Below, in pieces: positions 25,531 to 34,215 of a stretch of 64,000 nucleotides of DNA. The notes beneath the pieces are model-generated. The model did not search any database and had not been told where the DNA came from. It saw nothing but the letters and a program-made list of their open reading frames with translations. Every line of letters starts with the position of its first letter. Position 1 is the stretch's first letter. Source of the stretch: Billgrantia zhangzhouensis (GTDB lineage Bacteria > Pseudomonadota > Gammaproteobacteria > Pseudomonadales > Halomonadaceae); assembly GCF_021404465.1 (NCBI RefSeq), contig NZ_JABFTT010000011.1, positions 62,001 to 126,000 on the forward strand. The letters run 5' to 3'. Made by a program: the position numbers and the translations under genes.

Positions 25531-26916
25531 GTGGCCATACAGAAGACGATTTCTCCGGTCGACGGCTCCGTCTACGTCGAGCGGGAGCTGGCCGACCCGG
25601 CTCGGGTCGAGGCGGCGCTGGAAAGGGCGGTGACGGCGCAGCGCAAGTGGCGCGAGACGAGCCTCGCCGAGCGCGCGCGGCTGTGTTCGAGGATGGTCGA
25701 TGCCTTCGTCGCCCGGCGCGACGAGCTGGCGCTGGAGCTGACCTGGCAGATGGGCCGGCCAATTGCCGTGGCCAGCGGCGAGATCGGCGGCTTCGAGGAT
25801 CGGGCGCGGACCATGATCGCCATGGCCGAGGAGGCCCTGGCGCCGATCCGCCTGGCCGACAAGCCGGGCTTCACCCGCTACATCACCCGCGAGCCGCTGG
25901 GGGTGTCGTTCATTGTCGCGCCCTGGAACTTCCCCTTAATGACCGCGGTAAACGCCGTGGTGCCGGCGATCATGGCCGGCAACGCGGTGCTCCTCAAGCA
26001 CTCCGCCCAGGCCCCGCTATGCGCCGAGCGCTTCCAGCTGGCCTTCGACGAGGCTGGCCTGCCGCAGGGCGTGTTCCAGCACCTGCACCTTTCCCATGAG
26101 GCCGCAGAAAGCGTGATTCGCGACCCCCGCATCGCCCATGTCTCCTTCACCGGCTCGGTGGCGGGCGGGGAGATGGTCGAGCGCAATGCCGCCGGGCGCT
26201 TCATCGCCACCGGCCTGGAGCTGGGCGGCAAGGACCCGGCCTACATCCGCGCCGACGTGAACCTGGACGAGGCGGTGCCCGGGGTGATGGACGGCGCCTT
26301 CTTCAACTCGGGGCAGAGCTGCTGCGGCATCGAGCGCATCTACGTGCACGCCTCGATCTTCGACGACTTCGTCGAGCGCGCGGTGGCCTGGGTTCGCCAG
26401 CTCAAGCTCGGTAATCCCACCGACCCCGCGACCACCCTGGGGCCGCTGGTGCGCCCGGCGGCGGCGGATTTCGTGCGCGGCCAGATCGAGGAGGCAGTGG
26501 CCGCCGGCGCCCAGGCATGGATCGATCCCGGCGAGTATCCGCTCTCGCGGCCGGGCAGCGCCTACCTGGCGCCGCAGGTGCTGACTGCGGTCGATCATTC
26601 GATGCGGGTGATGCACGAGGAGAGCTTCGGCCCGGTGGTCGGCATCATGCCGGTGGCGGATGACGACGAGGCCGTGCGGCTGATGAACGACAGCGACTTC
26701 GGACTCACCGCCGCCGTGTTCACCCGCGATATCGCCGCGGGCGAAGCCATCGCCCGGCGACTGGAAGCCGGCACCGTGTTCACCAACCGCTGCGACTACC
26801 TCGACCCGGAGCTGGCCTGGACCGGCGTCAAGCAGTCGGGGCGCGGCTGTTCGCTGTCGCGCGTCGGCTACGAGACGCTGACCCGGCCCAAATCGTTCCA
26901 CCTCAAACACGCCTGA
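25531..26916 (+). CDS. NAD(P)-dependent aldehyde dehydrogenase of the gamma-glutamyl pathway
   Basis: A 461-aa aldehyde dehydrogenase with general-base Glu230 (LELGGKDP) and nucleophile Cys264 (FNSGQSCCG). It resembles the succinate-semialdehyde/glyceraldehyde-3-phosphate subgroup in length. The start is GTG at 25531 with AGGAGAAC upstream. It is followed after 19 bases by the iron-type alcohol dehydrogenase, which shares the same AGGAGAACGCC leader, suggesting paired expression. In the proposed pathway it oxidises the gamma-glutamyl-amino aldehyde to the acid. Confidence 0.92.
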   Translation: MAIQKTISPVDGSVYVERELADPARVEAALERAVTAQRKWRETSLAERARLCSRMVDAFVARRDELALELTWQMGRPIAVASGEIGGFEDRARTMIAMAEEALAPIRLADKPGFTRYITREPLGVSFIVAPWNFPLMTAVNAVVPAIMAGNAVLLKHSAQAPLCAERFQLAFDEAGLPQGVFQHLHLSHEAAESVIRDPRIAHVSFTGSVAGGEMVERNAAGRFIATGLELGGKDPAYIRADVNLDEAVPGVMDGAFFNSGQSCCGIERIYVHASIFDDFVERAVAWVRQLKLGNPTDPATTLGPLVRPAAADFVRGQIEEAVAAGAQAWIDPGEYPLSRPGSAYLAPQVLTAVDHSMRVMHEESFGPVVGIMPVADDDEAVRLMNDSDFGLTAAVFTRDIAAGEAIARRLEAGTVFTNRCDYLDPELAWTGVKQSGRGCSLSRVGYETLTRPKSFHLKHA

Positions 26917-26935
26917 GCCGGCCCAGGAGAACGCC

Positions 26936-28117
26936 ATGAGCCACGACATCAATCACTACACCATGGGCTGGAACTACCCCTCGAACATCCTTTCCGGGGC
27001 GGGGCGAATTCGCGACCTGCCCGACGCCTGCAAGGCGCTGGGCATGGGCGCGCCGTTGCTGGTCACCGATCCCGGCCTGGCGGCGCTGCCGATGGTGCAG
27101 GCCTGCGTGCAGGCGTGCCAGGATGCCGGCCTGCGCATCGCCGTGTTCAGCCAGGTCAAGGGCAACCCCACCGGACGCAACGTGCTGGATGGCATCGCTG
27201 CCTTCCGCAGCGGCAGTCACGACGGCGTAATCGCTTTCGGCGGCGGCTCGGGGCTGGATGCCGCCAAGGCTGTGGCGCTGATGGCCAACCAGCGCGAGGG
27301 GCTGTCGCTGTGGTCGCTGGAGGATGTCGGCGATAACTGGAAGAATGCCGACGCCCGGGCCATCGCCCCCATCGTCGCCGTGCCCACCACCGCCGGTACC
27401 GGCTCCGAGGTGGGGCGCGCCTCGGTGATCACCGACGAGGCGGAGCACGTCAAGCGCATCATCTTCCACCCCGGCATGGTGCCGGCCACGGTGATCCTCG
27501 ACCCTGAACTCACCGTGGGGCTGCCGCCGGCGGTTACCGCCGCCACCGGCATGGATGCGCTGTCGCACTGCATGGAGGCGTGGTGCTCGCCGCTCTTCCA
27601 TCCCATGGCCGAGGGCATCGCGGTGGAGGGTATGCGCCGCATCGACCTCTACCTGCAGCGCGCCTATAGCGACGGCAATGACCTAGAGGCGCGCATGAAC
27701 ATGCTGGTGGCATCGAGCATGGGGGCGACCGCCTTCCAGCGTGGCCTGGGTGCCATGCATGCTTTGGCGCATCCGCTAGGGGCTCTCTACGACGCTCACC
27801 ATGGAACCTTGAACGCGGTGCTGATGCCCTACGTGCTGCGTGCCAACGAGCGTGCCATCGGCGAACCGATGGTGCGCCTGGGACGCTATCTCAACCTGGA
27901 CCAGCCGGGTACGGCGGCGGTGATCGAATGGGTACTCGGCCTGCGCGAGCGGCTCGGCATTCCGCACAGCCTGGCCGAACTCGGTATCGATACGCGCCAG
28001 GCCGACAAGGTCGGGCGCATGGCGGTGGCGGATCCGTCGTCGGGCACCAACCCGGTCGCTTTCGACGCCGATGAGTACCGCGGTATCTTCGTGGCTGCCG
28101 TGGAAGGTCGGATCTGA
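26936..28117 (+). CDS. Iron-containing (group III) alcohol dehydrogenase
   Basis: A 393-aa group III alcohol dehydrogenase. The NAD-binding GGGSGLD lies at 102-108 and the metal ligands D207, H211 (DALSH), H275 and H289 (HALAH...DAHHG) are all present with FucO-like spacing, so it should be active. AGGAG precedes ATG 26936. Its place between an aldehyde dehydrogenase and a gamma-glutamyl hydrolase candidate is the key argument that the capped substrate is an alcohol rather than a diamine. Direction: alcohol to aldehyde with NAD+. Confidence 0.93.
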   Translation: MSHDINHYTMGWNYPSNILSGAGRIRDLPDACKALGMGAPLLVTDPGLAALPMVQACVQACQDAGLRIAVFSQVKGNPTGRNVLDGIAAFRSGSHDGVIAFGGGSGLDAAKAVALMANQREGLSLWSLEDVGDNWKNADARAIAPIVAVPTTAGTGSEVGRASVITDEAEHVKRIIFHPGMVPATVILDPELTVGLPPAVTAATGMDALSHCMEAWCSPLFHPMAEGIAVEGMRRIDLYLQRAYSDGNDLEARMNMLVASSMGATAFQRGLGAMHALAHPLGALYDAHHGTLNAVLMPYVLRANERAIGEPMVRLGRYLNLDQPGTAAVIEWVLGLRERLGIPHSLAELGIDTRQADKVGRMAVADPSSGTNPVAFDADEYRGIFVAAVEGRI

Positions 28118-28189
28118 TCGTATTTGGCCGACGACGCTGTTGTGGCAGGCTGAGACGACAGGGATGGCTCAATGAAAGGAGACTCACCG

Positions 28190-28909
28190 ATGCGCATCGG
28201 ACTACTGCAGTGCGATGACGTGGCGCCGGAACTGCGCGAGGCCCACGGCAACTACCCCGAGATGTTCGCCACCCTGTTTCGGCAGGTCGAGCCCACACTA
28301 GAGTTCCAGGTATGGCGCTGCCTGGACGGCGAGATTCCCGACGACATCGATGCCGTCGACGCCTGGATGACCACCGGCTCGAAATACGGCGTCAACGATG
28401 GACTGCCCTGGGTCGACGAGCTGTGCGACTTCGTGCGCGAGCTGTGGCGGGCCGGCAAGCCGCTGGTGGGCATCTGCTTCGGCCATCAGCTGATGGCCAA
28501 GGCGCTGGGCGGCGAGGTGGTCAAGAGCGAGCGGGGTTGGGGCGTGGGCATGTCGTTCAACCGCGTCACGGCGCGGGCGGCGTGGATGGAGCCTTGGCAG
28601 CCGGGCATTGACCTGCTGGTCAGCCACCAGGATCAGGTCGAGATTCTTCCCCCAGAGGCTACCATCGTGGGCGGCAGCGACTTCTGCCCCAACTATTTGA
28701 TGCAGGTCGGCGAGCACTTCCTCGGCGTGCAGGGCCACCCTGAATTCACCAAGGCCTACTCCCGCGACCTGATGACGCTGCGCCGCGAACTGGTCGGCGA
28801 TGAGCGGGTGCGCGAGGGAGAGGAGTCCCTGAGCGCCCCGGTGGGGGATACCTTGATGGCGCGCTGGATACTGAACTTCCTGCGGCGTGCGATGGCAGCG
28901 CGTGAATGA
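28190..28909 (+). CDS. Class I glutamine amidotransferase-like gamma-glutamyl hydrolase
   Basis: A 239-aa triad amidotransferase domain with Cys96 in GICFGHQ, His183 and Glu185 in QGHPEF. It has no synthetase partner domain. Stand-alone members hydrolyse gamma-glutamyl amides (PuuD is a different, C26 subgroup; the isopropylamine-pathway hydrolase is another). ATG 28190 has AAAGGAG upstream; a longer start at 28172 is less likely. As the last gene of the block it would release glutamate and the amino acid (for example glycine if the substrate is ethanolamine), regenerating the capping group. Confidence 0.85.
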   Translation: MRIGLLQCDDVAPELREAHGNYPEMFATLFRQVEPTLEFQVWRCLDGEIPDDIDAVDAWMTTGSKYGVNDGLPWVDELCDFVRELWRAGKPLVGICFGHQLMAKALGGEVVKSERGWGVGMSFNRVTARAAWMEPWQPGIDLLVSHQDQVEILPPEATIVGGSDFCPNYLMQVGEHFLGVQGHPEFTKAYSRDLMTLRRELVGDERVREGEESLSAPVGDTLMARWILNFLRRAMAARE

Positions 28910-29049
28910 ACCCGAGGGTGTCTGCGGTTCAGCGAAAACGGCCGGCGCCGCAGGCAGCCAACCAGGCGGGTGCTTCGCCCTTGAGGCTGGCCGCCAGCAG
29001 CCTTCCGGTGGTAGCCGTCAGTCGTTGACCGACGGTGTCAGCAGTTCGC

Positions 29050-31314
29050 TCAGGATCTGGGTGACCTGGACGGCACTACGGCGGTTGGCGCACTGCATGA
29101 AGCGCCGCAGCCACGGGCGAGCCCGGACAGATGGCGCAGCAGGCGCAGGCCGTTGGCCACCACGATCAGGCTGGCGCCCATGTCGGCGAACACCGCCATC
29201 CACAGGGTGGCGTGACCGCTGAAGGCGAGCGCCATGAACACCGCCTTGAGGCCCAGGGCGATGGCGATGTTCTGCATCAGCACCGCGCGCGTGTGGCGAG
29301 ACAGATGCAGGAAGTCGGCGAGCCGACGCGGGTCGTCATCCATCAAGGCCACATCGGCGGTCTCGATGGCCGCATCGCTGCCGAGCGCCCCCATGGCGAA
29401 GCCGATATCGGCTCGCGCCAGTGCCGGGGCATCGTTGACGCCATCACCGACCATGCCAACCGGACTCCGGGCGGAGCGTGCTTCGATGATCGCCAGCTTG
29501 TCCTCCGGCAGCAGGGCACCGTGGGCCTCGTCGATACCCGCCTGGGTGGCGACAACGGCCACGCTGGCCGGATTGTCGCCGCTCAGCACCAGCGTGGTTA
29601 CGCCCAGCCGATGCAGTGCCTCGATGGCCTCGCGACTCTCCGCGCGCAGCGGATCGCCGACGGCGAAAAGCGCCAGGGGCCGGCTCTCCTCGCCCAGGAT
29701 CACCAGTGTCTCGCCGCGAGCCTCGTGCTCGGCCAGGTGGGCATCGAGCGCCTCGTCCGGCGTTGCGAACTGCTGTATCAACCGGCGATTGCCGAGCCAG
29801 ACCTGGCATTCGCCCTGCCGAGCGACCACGCCACGTCCGGGCAGTTCCCGTACGTCGCTTACCTCTAGAGGGACGACGCCATCCGCCGCGGCGGCGCGCG
29901 CCAAGGCCGCCGACACCGGATGCGACGAACGCCCGGCGAGTCCCGCAGCCAAGCCACGCAGCCGTGACCGGGCGGAATCGTCCAGCGTGGCATCGAGCGG
30001 GTGCCAGGTTCGCTGCGTGGGGCGGCCCCGGGTCAGGGTGCCGGTCTTGTCGAAGGCCAGGATCTTGAGGCGATAGCCCTGCTCGAGCACGTTGCCGCCC
30101 TTGATCAGGATGCCCGAGCGCGCGGCGGCGGCCAGGCCGCTGACGATGGTCACCGGAGTGGATATCACCAGTGCGCAGGGACAGGCGATCACCAGCAGCA
30201 CCAGGGCGCGGTAGATGCCTTCGAGCCAGCCGATGCCGAACAGCCATGGCCAGCTGAGCGCGACCAGCAGGGCAATGGCGAATACCGCCGGTGTGTAGAC
30301 GGCGGCGAAGCGATCGATGAAACGCTGGGTTGGGGCACGGCTGGCCTGGGCCTGCTCCACGGTGTGGATGATTCGTGCCAGGGTGGTATCGCTCGCCGCC
30401 CGGGTGGTGCGATAGAGAAACTCGTTGCCCTGGTTGACGCTGCCGGCGTACACGGCATCGCCCGGTGCCTTGTCCACCGGCAGGCTCTCGCCGGTGATGG
30501 GCGACTCATCCAGCGCCGGGTGGCCTTCCATTACGCTTCCATCCAGTGCCAGGCGCTCGCCCGGACGTACCCTCACCAGGCTTTCGACCGCGACCTCGCT
30601 GGCAGGCACACGCTGAAAGTCGCCATTGGCCTGGCGCACGCTGGCGCTCTCGGGGGCCAGCGAGAGCAGCTCGCGAATGGCGTTACGCGCCCGGCCCAGC
30701 GAGCGCGCCTCGATGCGCTCGGCCAGGGTGAACAGTACCAGCACCATCGCCGCCTCGGCCCACTGGCCGATCAATAGCGCGCCGGTCACCGCCACGCTCA
30801 TCAAAGCATTGATGTTGAGCGTACGGTGGCGCAGGGCGATGAAGCCCTTCTTCCAGGTCGGCAGGCCGACCAGGGCGATAGCGGTAAGCGCCAGTGCGGC
30901 AGCGAGCCAGGGCTCGACCAATCCCAGCCAGTGGCTGGCTTCGGCGGCCAGGGCCAATGCCGCGGCCACGCCCAGTTTCCACCAGGCCTCTTCCCGGCTC
31001 GGGGCAGGCATGCGCTGAGCCGGGTCGTGGCGCTTCGCCGTCATGCCGGTGGCGGCGACACGACGCAGAATGGCTTCTTCTTCCACGTCACGATGGCGCA
31101 CGGTGAGCACCCGACCGATCAGGTCGAAGTCGAGCCGTATGATGCCCGGCATGTCGCCCAGCGCCCGGCGCAGCAGTGCTTCTTCGGTAGGGCAGTCCAT
31201 CGCCTCGATATGCAAGCGCAGCGACCGTGTGCCAGGCGGAAGTTCGTCCCGGGTCGGTGGGGGAAGGGTATCGGCAGTGACGCTGTAACCCGAGCAGCAG
31301 GTGCGTTCGGTCAT
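29050..31314 (-). CDS. zntA: Zn/Cd/Pb-exporting P1B-type ATPase
   Basis: A 754-aa heavy-metal ATPase. It has a single N-terminal HMA domain whose metal site is MDCPTEE (Cys41) rather than CxxC, the form seen in ZntA/CadA proteins, then the membrane motif ACPCAL, phosphorylation motif DKTGTLT and hinge GDGVNDAPAL. Extra cysteines lie at both ends (CC at 6-7, and GCGASCS near the C-terminus) and may be additional metal sites. Start at 31314 has GGAG upstream. It is divergent from a CadR-type regulator and its promoter has the metal-responsive MerR geometry. Pumping Zn, Cd or Pb out of the cytoplasm is the expected role. Confidence 0.94.
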   Translation of the reverse strand: MTERTCCSGYSVTADTLPPPTRDELPPGTRSLRLHIEAMDCPTEEALLRRALGDMPGIIRLDFDLIGRVLTVRHRDVEEEAILRRVAATGMTAKRHDPAQRMPAPSREEAWWKLGVAAALALAAEASHWLGLVEPWLAAALALTAIALVGLPTWKKGFIALRHRTLNINALMSVAVTGALLIGQWAEAAMVLVLFTLAERIEARSLGRARNAIRELLSLAPESASVRQANGDFQRVPASEVAVESLVRVRPGERLALDGSVMEGHPALDESPITGESLPVDKAPGDAVYAGSVNQGNEFLYRTTRAASDTTLARIIHTVEQAQASRAPTQRFIDRFAAVYTPAVFAIALLVALSWPWLFGIGWLEGIYRALVLLVIACPCALVISTPVTIVSGLAAAARSGILIKGGNVLEQGYRLKILAFDKTGTLTRGRPTQRTWHPLDATLDDSARSRLRGLAAGLAGRSSHPVSAALARAAAADGVVPLEVSDVRELPGRGVVARQGECQVWLGNRRLIQQFATPDEALDAHLAEHEARGETLVILGEESRPLALFAVGDPLRAESREAIEALHRLGVTTLVLSGDNPASVAVVATQAGIDEAHGALLPEDKLAIIEARSARSPVGMVGDGVNDAPALARADIGFAMGALGSDAAIETADVALMDDDPRRLADFLHLSRHTRAVLMQNIAIALGLKAVFMALAFSGHATLWMAVFADMGASLIVVANGLRLLRHLSGLARGCGASCSAPTAVVPSRSPRS

Positions 31315-31343
31315 GGTAGGACTCCGTGTCATGGCATATGCTG

Positions 31344-31374
31344 ATGAGACACCCTGTAGCCACTACAGAGTCAA
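31344..31374 (-). promoter_or_regulatory. MerR-family (CadR/PbrR-type) promoter with operator
   Basis: Read on the minus strand: -35 TTGACT (31374-31369), a 19-base spacer holding CTGTAG-TGG-CTACAG with GGGTG, then -10 TCTCAT (31349-31344). The overlong 19-base spacer with a dyad centred between the boxes is the classic MerR arrangement, and the dyad closely follows published CadR/PbrR operators. It drives zntA; the divergent cadR start is 43 bases away. Confidence 0.88.
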
Positions 31375-31416
31375 GCTGCCGGATATTTGCGTTTTCCGAA
31401 GGACATGCGAGGTCAC

Positions 31417-31872
31417 ATGAAAATCGGCGAGCTTTCCGCCCGCACCGGCTGTCCGGTAGAGACCATCCGCTACTACGAGCGCGAGGGGTTGCTGCCCGAA
31501 CCTGGACGCTCGAGCGGCAACTACCGGCTCTACGCCGAACCCCACGTCGAGCGGCTGCGCTTCATCCGCCATTGTCGTACGCTGGACATGACGCTCGACG
31601 AGATTCGCACCCTGCTCGACTACCATGACCACCCACGCCAGCCGTGCAACGCGGTCAATGGCCTGATCGACGATCACCTGGCCCACGTCGAGGCGCGCAT
31701 CGAGCAGCTCCAGGCGCTGCGCGAGGCACTGGCCATCCTGCGTTCGCGCTGCAATGGCGAAACCGACTCCAGCCACTGCGGCATTCTTCAGGAGCTGGCC
31801 CAGTCGGCAGAGGAAAGACTCATGAAACCGCGGGAGCCGAGCCATGTACCGGGGCCGCACAAGAACCATTGA
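31417..31872 (+). CDS. cadR: MerR-family Cd/Pb/Zn-responsive regulator
   Basis: A 151-aa MerR protein: winged helix at 1-70 (MKIGELSARTGCPVETIRYYEREGLL), dimerisation helix, and metal site cysteines C77, C112 and C121, very close to the C77/C112/C119 set of Pseudomonas CadR, plus a His-bearing tail (PSHVPGPHKNH). The start at 31417 has GAGG upstream; upstream ATGs at 31387 and 31405 lack one. It is divergent from zntA and its operator lies between them. Cd or Pb are the most likely inducers, with Zn possible. Confidence 0.9.
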   Translation: MKIGELSARTGCPVETIRYYEREGLLPEPGRSSGNYRLYAEPHVERLRFIRHCRTLDMTLDEIRTLLDYHDHPRQPCNAVNGLIDDHLAHVEARIEQLQALREALAILRSRCNGETDSSHCGILQELAQSAEERLMKPREPSHVPGPHKNH

Positions 31873-31885
31873 TCGAGAGGCACCG

Positions 31886-32500
31886 ATGTCGAACAGGGAA
31901 ATTCCTGCCTATTACTCCCAATGGGTTTCCAGCGAGCGTATCCCCGACCTGCTCGCCGGGCGCGTGGAAGCTGTCGATGACCCGCGTTGGGTCGAGTCCG
32001 GTGCCCCCAGCGCCGAGGTGTATGCGCGTTGGGCCTCGCATATCTGTGGCATGGCCTGTACCAAGATGCTGCTTGAGGAGCTGAAAGGCGAGCGGGCGAC
32101 CCTCTTCGAGCTGCTCGAAAGATGTCGGGAGGCCGGCGGCTACGTGGTGTCGGAGGCGGGCATCAAGGGGCTCTACTATCGGCCCCTGGTGCAACTGCTG
32201 AGGGAGCGTCACGCGCTGGAGGCCGAGGTCGTGGAGCACGTCGGGGCCGAACGTCTCGTCGACTGGCTGGATCAGGGGCATCGCGTCATCGCCTCGGTAC
32301 ACCCTTCGATTCGTACACCCGAGCAGGACCCGCCACAGCGGGGTGGGCACCTAGTCTATCTCTTCGGTCGCGACGAGAGCGGACGCCTGCGCTTCCATAA
32401 CCCCTCCGGGCTGCCCGGCGCGAATCAGGCGGATGCTCGCCTCGAGCCCTCAGTCTTCGGGCGCTTCTTCGCTGGGCGCGGGATTCTGGTGCGCTGTTAG
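31886..32500 (+). CDS. C39-like cysteine peptidase-fold protein
   Basis: A 204-aa soluble protein with a papain-like Cys-His-Asn set: Cys54 in SHICGMACTKML, His155 in GGHLVYLFG and Asn172 in RFHNPSG, the pattern of peptidase C39-like domains. No signal peptide, ABC domain or double-glycine substrate is nearby, so it is not a bacteriocin exporter. It starts 13 bases after cadR with GAGAGG upstream and is probably cotranscribed, but how it would relate to metal resistance is unknown. It could act on isopeptides or be a bare structural domain. Confidence 0.62.
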   Translation: MSNREIPAYYSQWVSSERIPDLLAGRVEAVDDPRWVESGAPSAEVYARWASHICGMACTKMLLEELKGERATLFELLERCREAGGYVVSEAGIKGLYYRPLVQLLRERHALEAEVVEHVGAERLVDWLDQGHRVIASVHPSIRTPEQDPPQRGGHLVYLFGRDESGRLRFHNPSGLPGANQADARLEPSVFGRFFAGRGILVRC

Positions 32501-32556
32501 CCGCGCTGAAGCATGGGCAAAGTCGACGGTAGAGAGCGGTGGAGAGTAGAAGGGGA

Positions 32557-32581
32557 GCGCCGCGCCCAGGAGGCGCGGCGC
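32557..32581. terminator. Hairpin between convergent genes
   Basis: GCGCCGCGCC-CAGGA-GGCGCGGCGC, a 10-bp perfect GC stem between the C39-like gene (+) and the amino acid binding protein (-). It has no T tract on either side but is well placed for bidirectional termination. Confidence 0.6.
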
Positions 32582-32594
32582 GGGACGAGTCGGA

Positions 32595-33359
32595 TCACTC
32601 GCCGAAGTAGCGCTGGTAGATCTCGTCGTAGGTGCCGTCCTCCTTCAGCGTGGCCAGGGCCTCATTGAAGCGCTCGGCCAAGGCCTCGTCGCGCGGGCGG
32701 AAGGCGATGCCGAAACCTTCGCCGAAATACTCCTCGGGCTCTGTCACCATCTCGCCTACAACGCTATATTCGCCGTCCTCGTTCTCGAGCAGCGTGGCCT
32801 GACCGACGATGAACTCCAGGAAGACGAGGTCCAGGCGTTGGGCTTGAAGGTCGAGCACCATGTCGTCGGCGGTGGAGTAGCGGCTGACGTTGGCTATGCT
32901 GCCGTAGTTGTCGGTGACATAGCCGTCGAAGGTGGTGCCACGCTGCACGCCAATGCTTTTCCCTGCCAGGGTCTCTTCATTGATCTCGTCGACCTCGCTA
33001 CCGGCGGGGGCGAACCAGGCGCCGGGGATGGTGATGTAGGGGTCGGAGAAGCGCAGGGTCTGGCGGCGCTCGTCGTTGATGGTCATCGAGGACATGATGG
33101 CGTCGTAGTTGCGTGCCAGCAGGCCGGGAATGATGCCGTCCCACTCCTGCTCGATCCACTCGCAGGTAACGCCCATCTCTTCGCAAAGCGCATTGCCGAG
33201 ATCGATGTCGAAGCCGGTCAGTTCACCCTCGGCAGTACGATACTCCATCGGCTCGTAGGGTACGTCGACGCCGAAGCGCACGTGATCGTAGTCCCGGGCT
33301 TGGGCAGTACCGGCGGCAATGGCCACGCCCAGCAGAGACACAGTCAGCAGTTTTTTCAT
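32595..33359 (-). CDS. Polar/basic amino acid ABC transporter binding protein
   Basis: A 254-aa periplasmic binding protein with signal MKKLLTVSLLGVAIAAGTAQA. The mature part has FGVDVPYEPMEYR, GFDIDLGNALC and FSDPYITIPG, typical of the HisJ/ArgT/AotJ (SBP family 3) group. It is the last gene of an ATPase-Q-M-binding protein operon and lies 123 bases after the M gene with a small hairpin between, perhaps allowing separate levels. The nearby astE points to arginine or ornithine as cargo; family similarity alone does not fix this. Confidence 0.9.
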   Translation of the reverse strand: MKKLLTVSLLGVAIAAGTAQARDYDHVRFGVDVPYEPMEYRTAEGELTGFDIDLGNALCEEMGVTCEWIEQEWDGIIPGLLARNYDAIMSSMTINDERRQTLRFSDPYITIPGAWFAPAGSEVDEINEETLAGKSIGVQRGTTFDGYVTDNYGSIANVSRYSTADDMVLDLQAQRLDLVFLEFIVGQATLLENEDGEYSVVGEMVTEPEEYFGEGFGIAFRPRDEALAERFNEALATLKEDGTYDEIYQRYFGE

Positions 33360-33462
33360 CGTTCGTTTCCCTTTTGTAGTCGTTCGTGCACCTTTTGGGT
33401 GACGTCGCGCCTGAATTTAGCGCAGCCGCGCCTGAGCCGAAAGTCCCAGAGCGCGGATTTTC

Positions 33463-33481
33463 CAACGTCTGTTTGACGTTG
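33463..33481 (-). terminator. Small intercistronic hairpin before binding-protein gene
   Basis: CAACGTC and GACGTTG form a 7-bp stem with a 5-base loop directly after the HisM-like stop on the minus strand. It lacks a T tract, so it is more likely a processing or stability element than a full terminator. Confidence 0.35.
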
Positions 33482-33482
33482 C

Positions 33483-34214
33483 TCAATTTCCGCTCTGCGG
33501 CTTTAGGTGTGCCAGCAGCCGTTTCTCGAGATAGCGGAAGAAGTAAAGGATGGCGAAGGTCAAGCACAGGTAGATCGCCGCGGCGAACAGGAACGCCTCG
33601 AACGGTGCGTAGAAGCGCGCATAGACGAAGCGAGCCGCGCCGGTGAGATCCATCAGCGTGACTACGCTGGCGATGGCGCTGGCATGCAGCATGAAGATCA
33701 CTTCATTGCCGTAGGCCGGCAGAGCGCGGCGGAAGGCGCTGGGCAGCACGATGCGCCGCATCATCAGGCTCTGTGACATGCCGTAGGCCCGTGCCGCCTC
33801 GATCTCGCCGCGCGGCGTGGCTTTGATCGCACCGCGAAAGATCTCGGTGGTGTAGGCCGCGGTATTGAGGGTGAAGGCGATCAGCGCCGGATAGAAGGCC
33901 TCGCGCAGGATCGGCCAGAGAAAGGTCTGCTGAATGCCGTCGAAGAACACCACGCCGTAGTAGATGATGTAGAGTTGGATCAGCAGCGGTGTGCCACGGA
34001 ACACATAGGTATAGACGTAGATCGGCAGACTGATCCAGCGACGGCCCGAACTGCGTCCGATGGCCAGCGGTATCGCCAGGACCAGGCCAATCACCAGCGA
34101 CAGGAATACCAGTTGGGTGGTGGTGACCAATCCTCCCCAGTAGTAGGCCAGGGTCTGGGGAGTGAAGATGCGGTTGTCGGCGAGTAGCTCGTTGAGCCAG
34201 GTCAGATCGATCAT
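33483..34214 (-). CDS. Amino acid ABC permease (HisM/ArtM/AotM-like)
   Basis: A 243-aa permease with about five membrane helices and the EAA loop AAYTTEIFRGAIKATPRGEIEAARAYGMSQ, the coupling helix of the HisMQ group. RGTPLLIQLYIIYYG is another family marker. It overlaps the Q gene to within one base and pairs with it as a heterodimer. Confidence 0.92.
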   Translation of the reverse strand: MIDLTWLNELLADNRIFTPQTLAYYWGGLVTTTQLVFLSLVIGLVLAIPLAIGRSSGRRWISLPIYVYTYVFRGTPLLIQLYIIYYGVVFFDGIQQTFLWPILREAFYPALIAFTLNTAAYTTEIFRGAIKATPRGEIEAARAYGMSQSLMMRRIVLPSAFRRALPAYGNEVIFMLHASAIASVVTLMDLTGAARFVYARFYAPFEAFLFAAAIYLCLTFAILYFFRYLEKRLLAHLKPQSGN

Positions 34215-34215
34215 G

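Noticed and set aside
23987-28909. Classic Puu putrescine pathway
   Set aside because: No PuuB-like FAD amine oxidase and no PuuP-type permease; an iron alcohol dehydrogenase is present instead.
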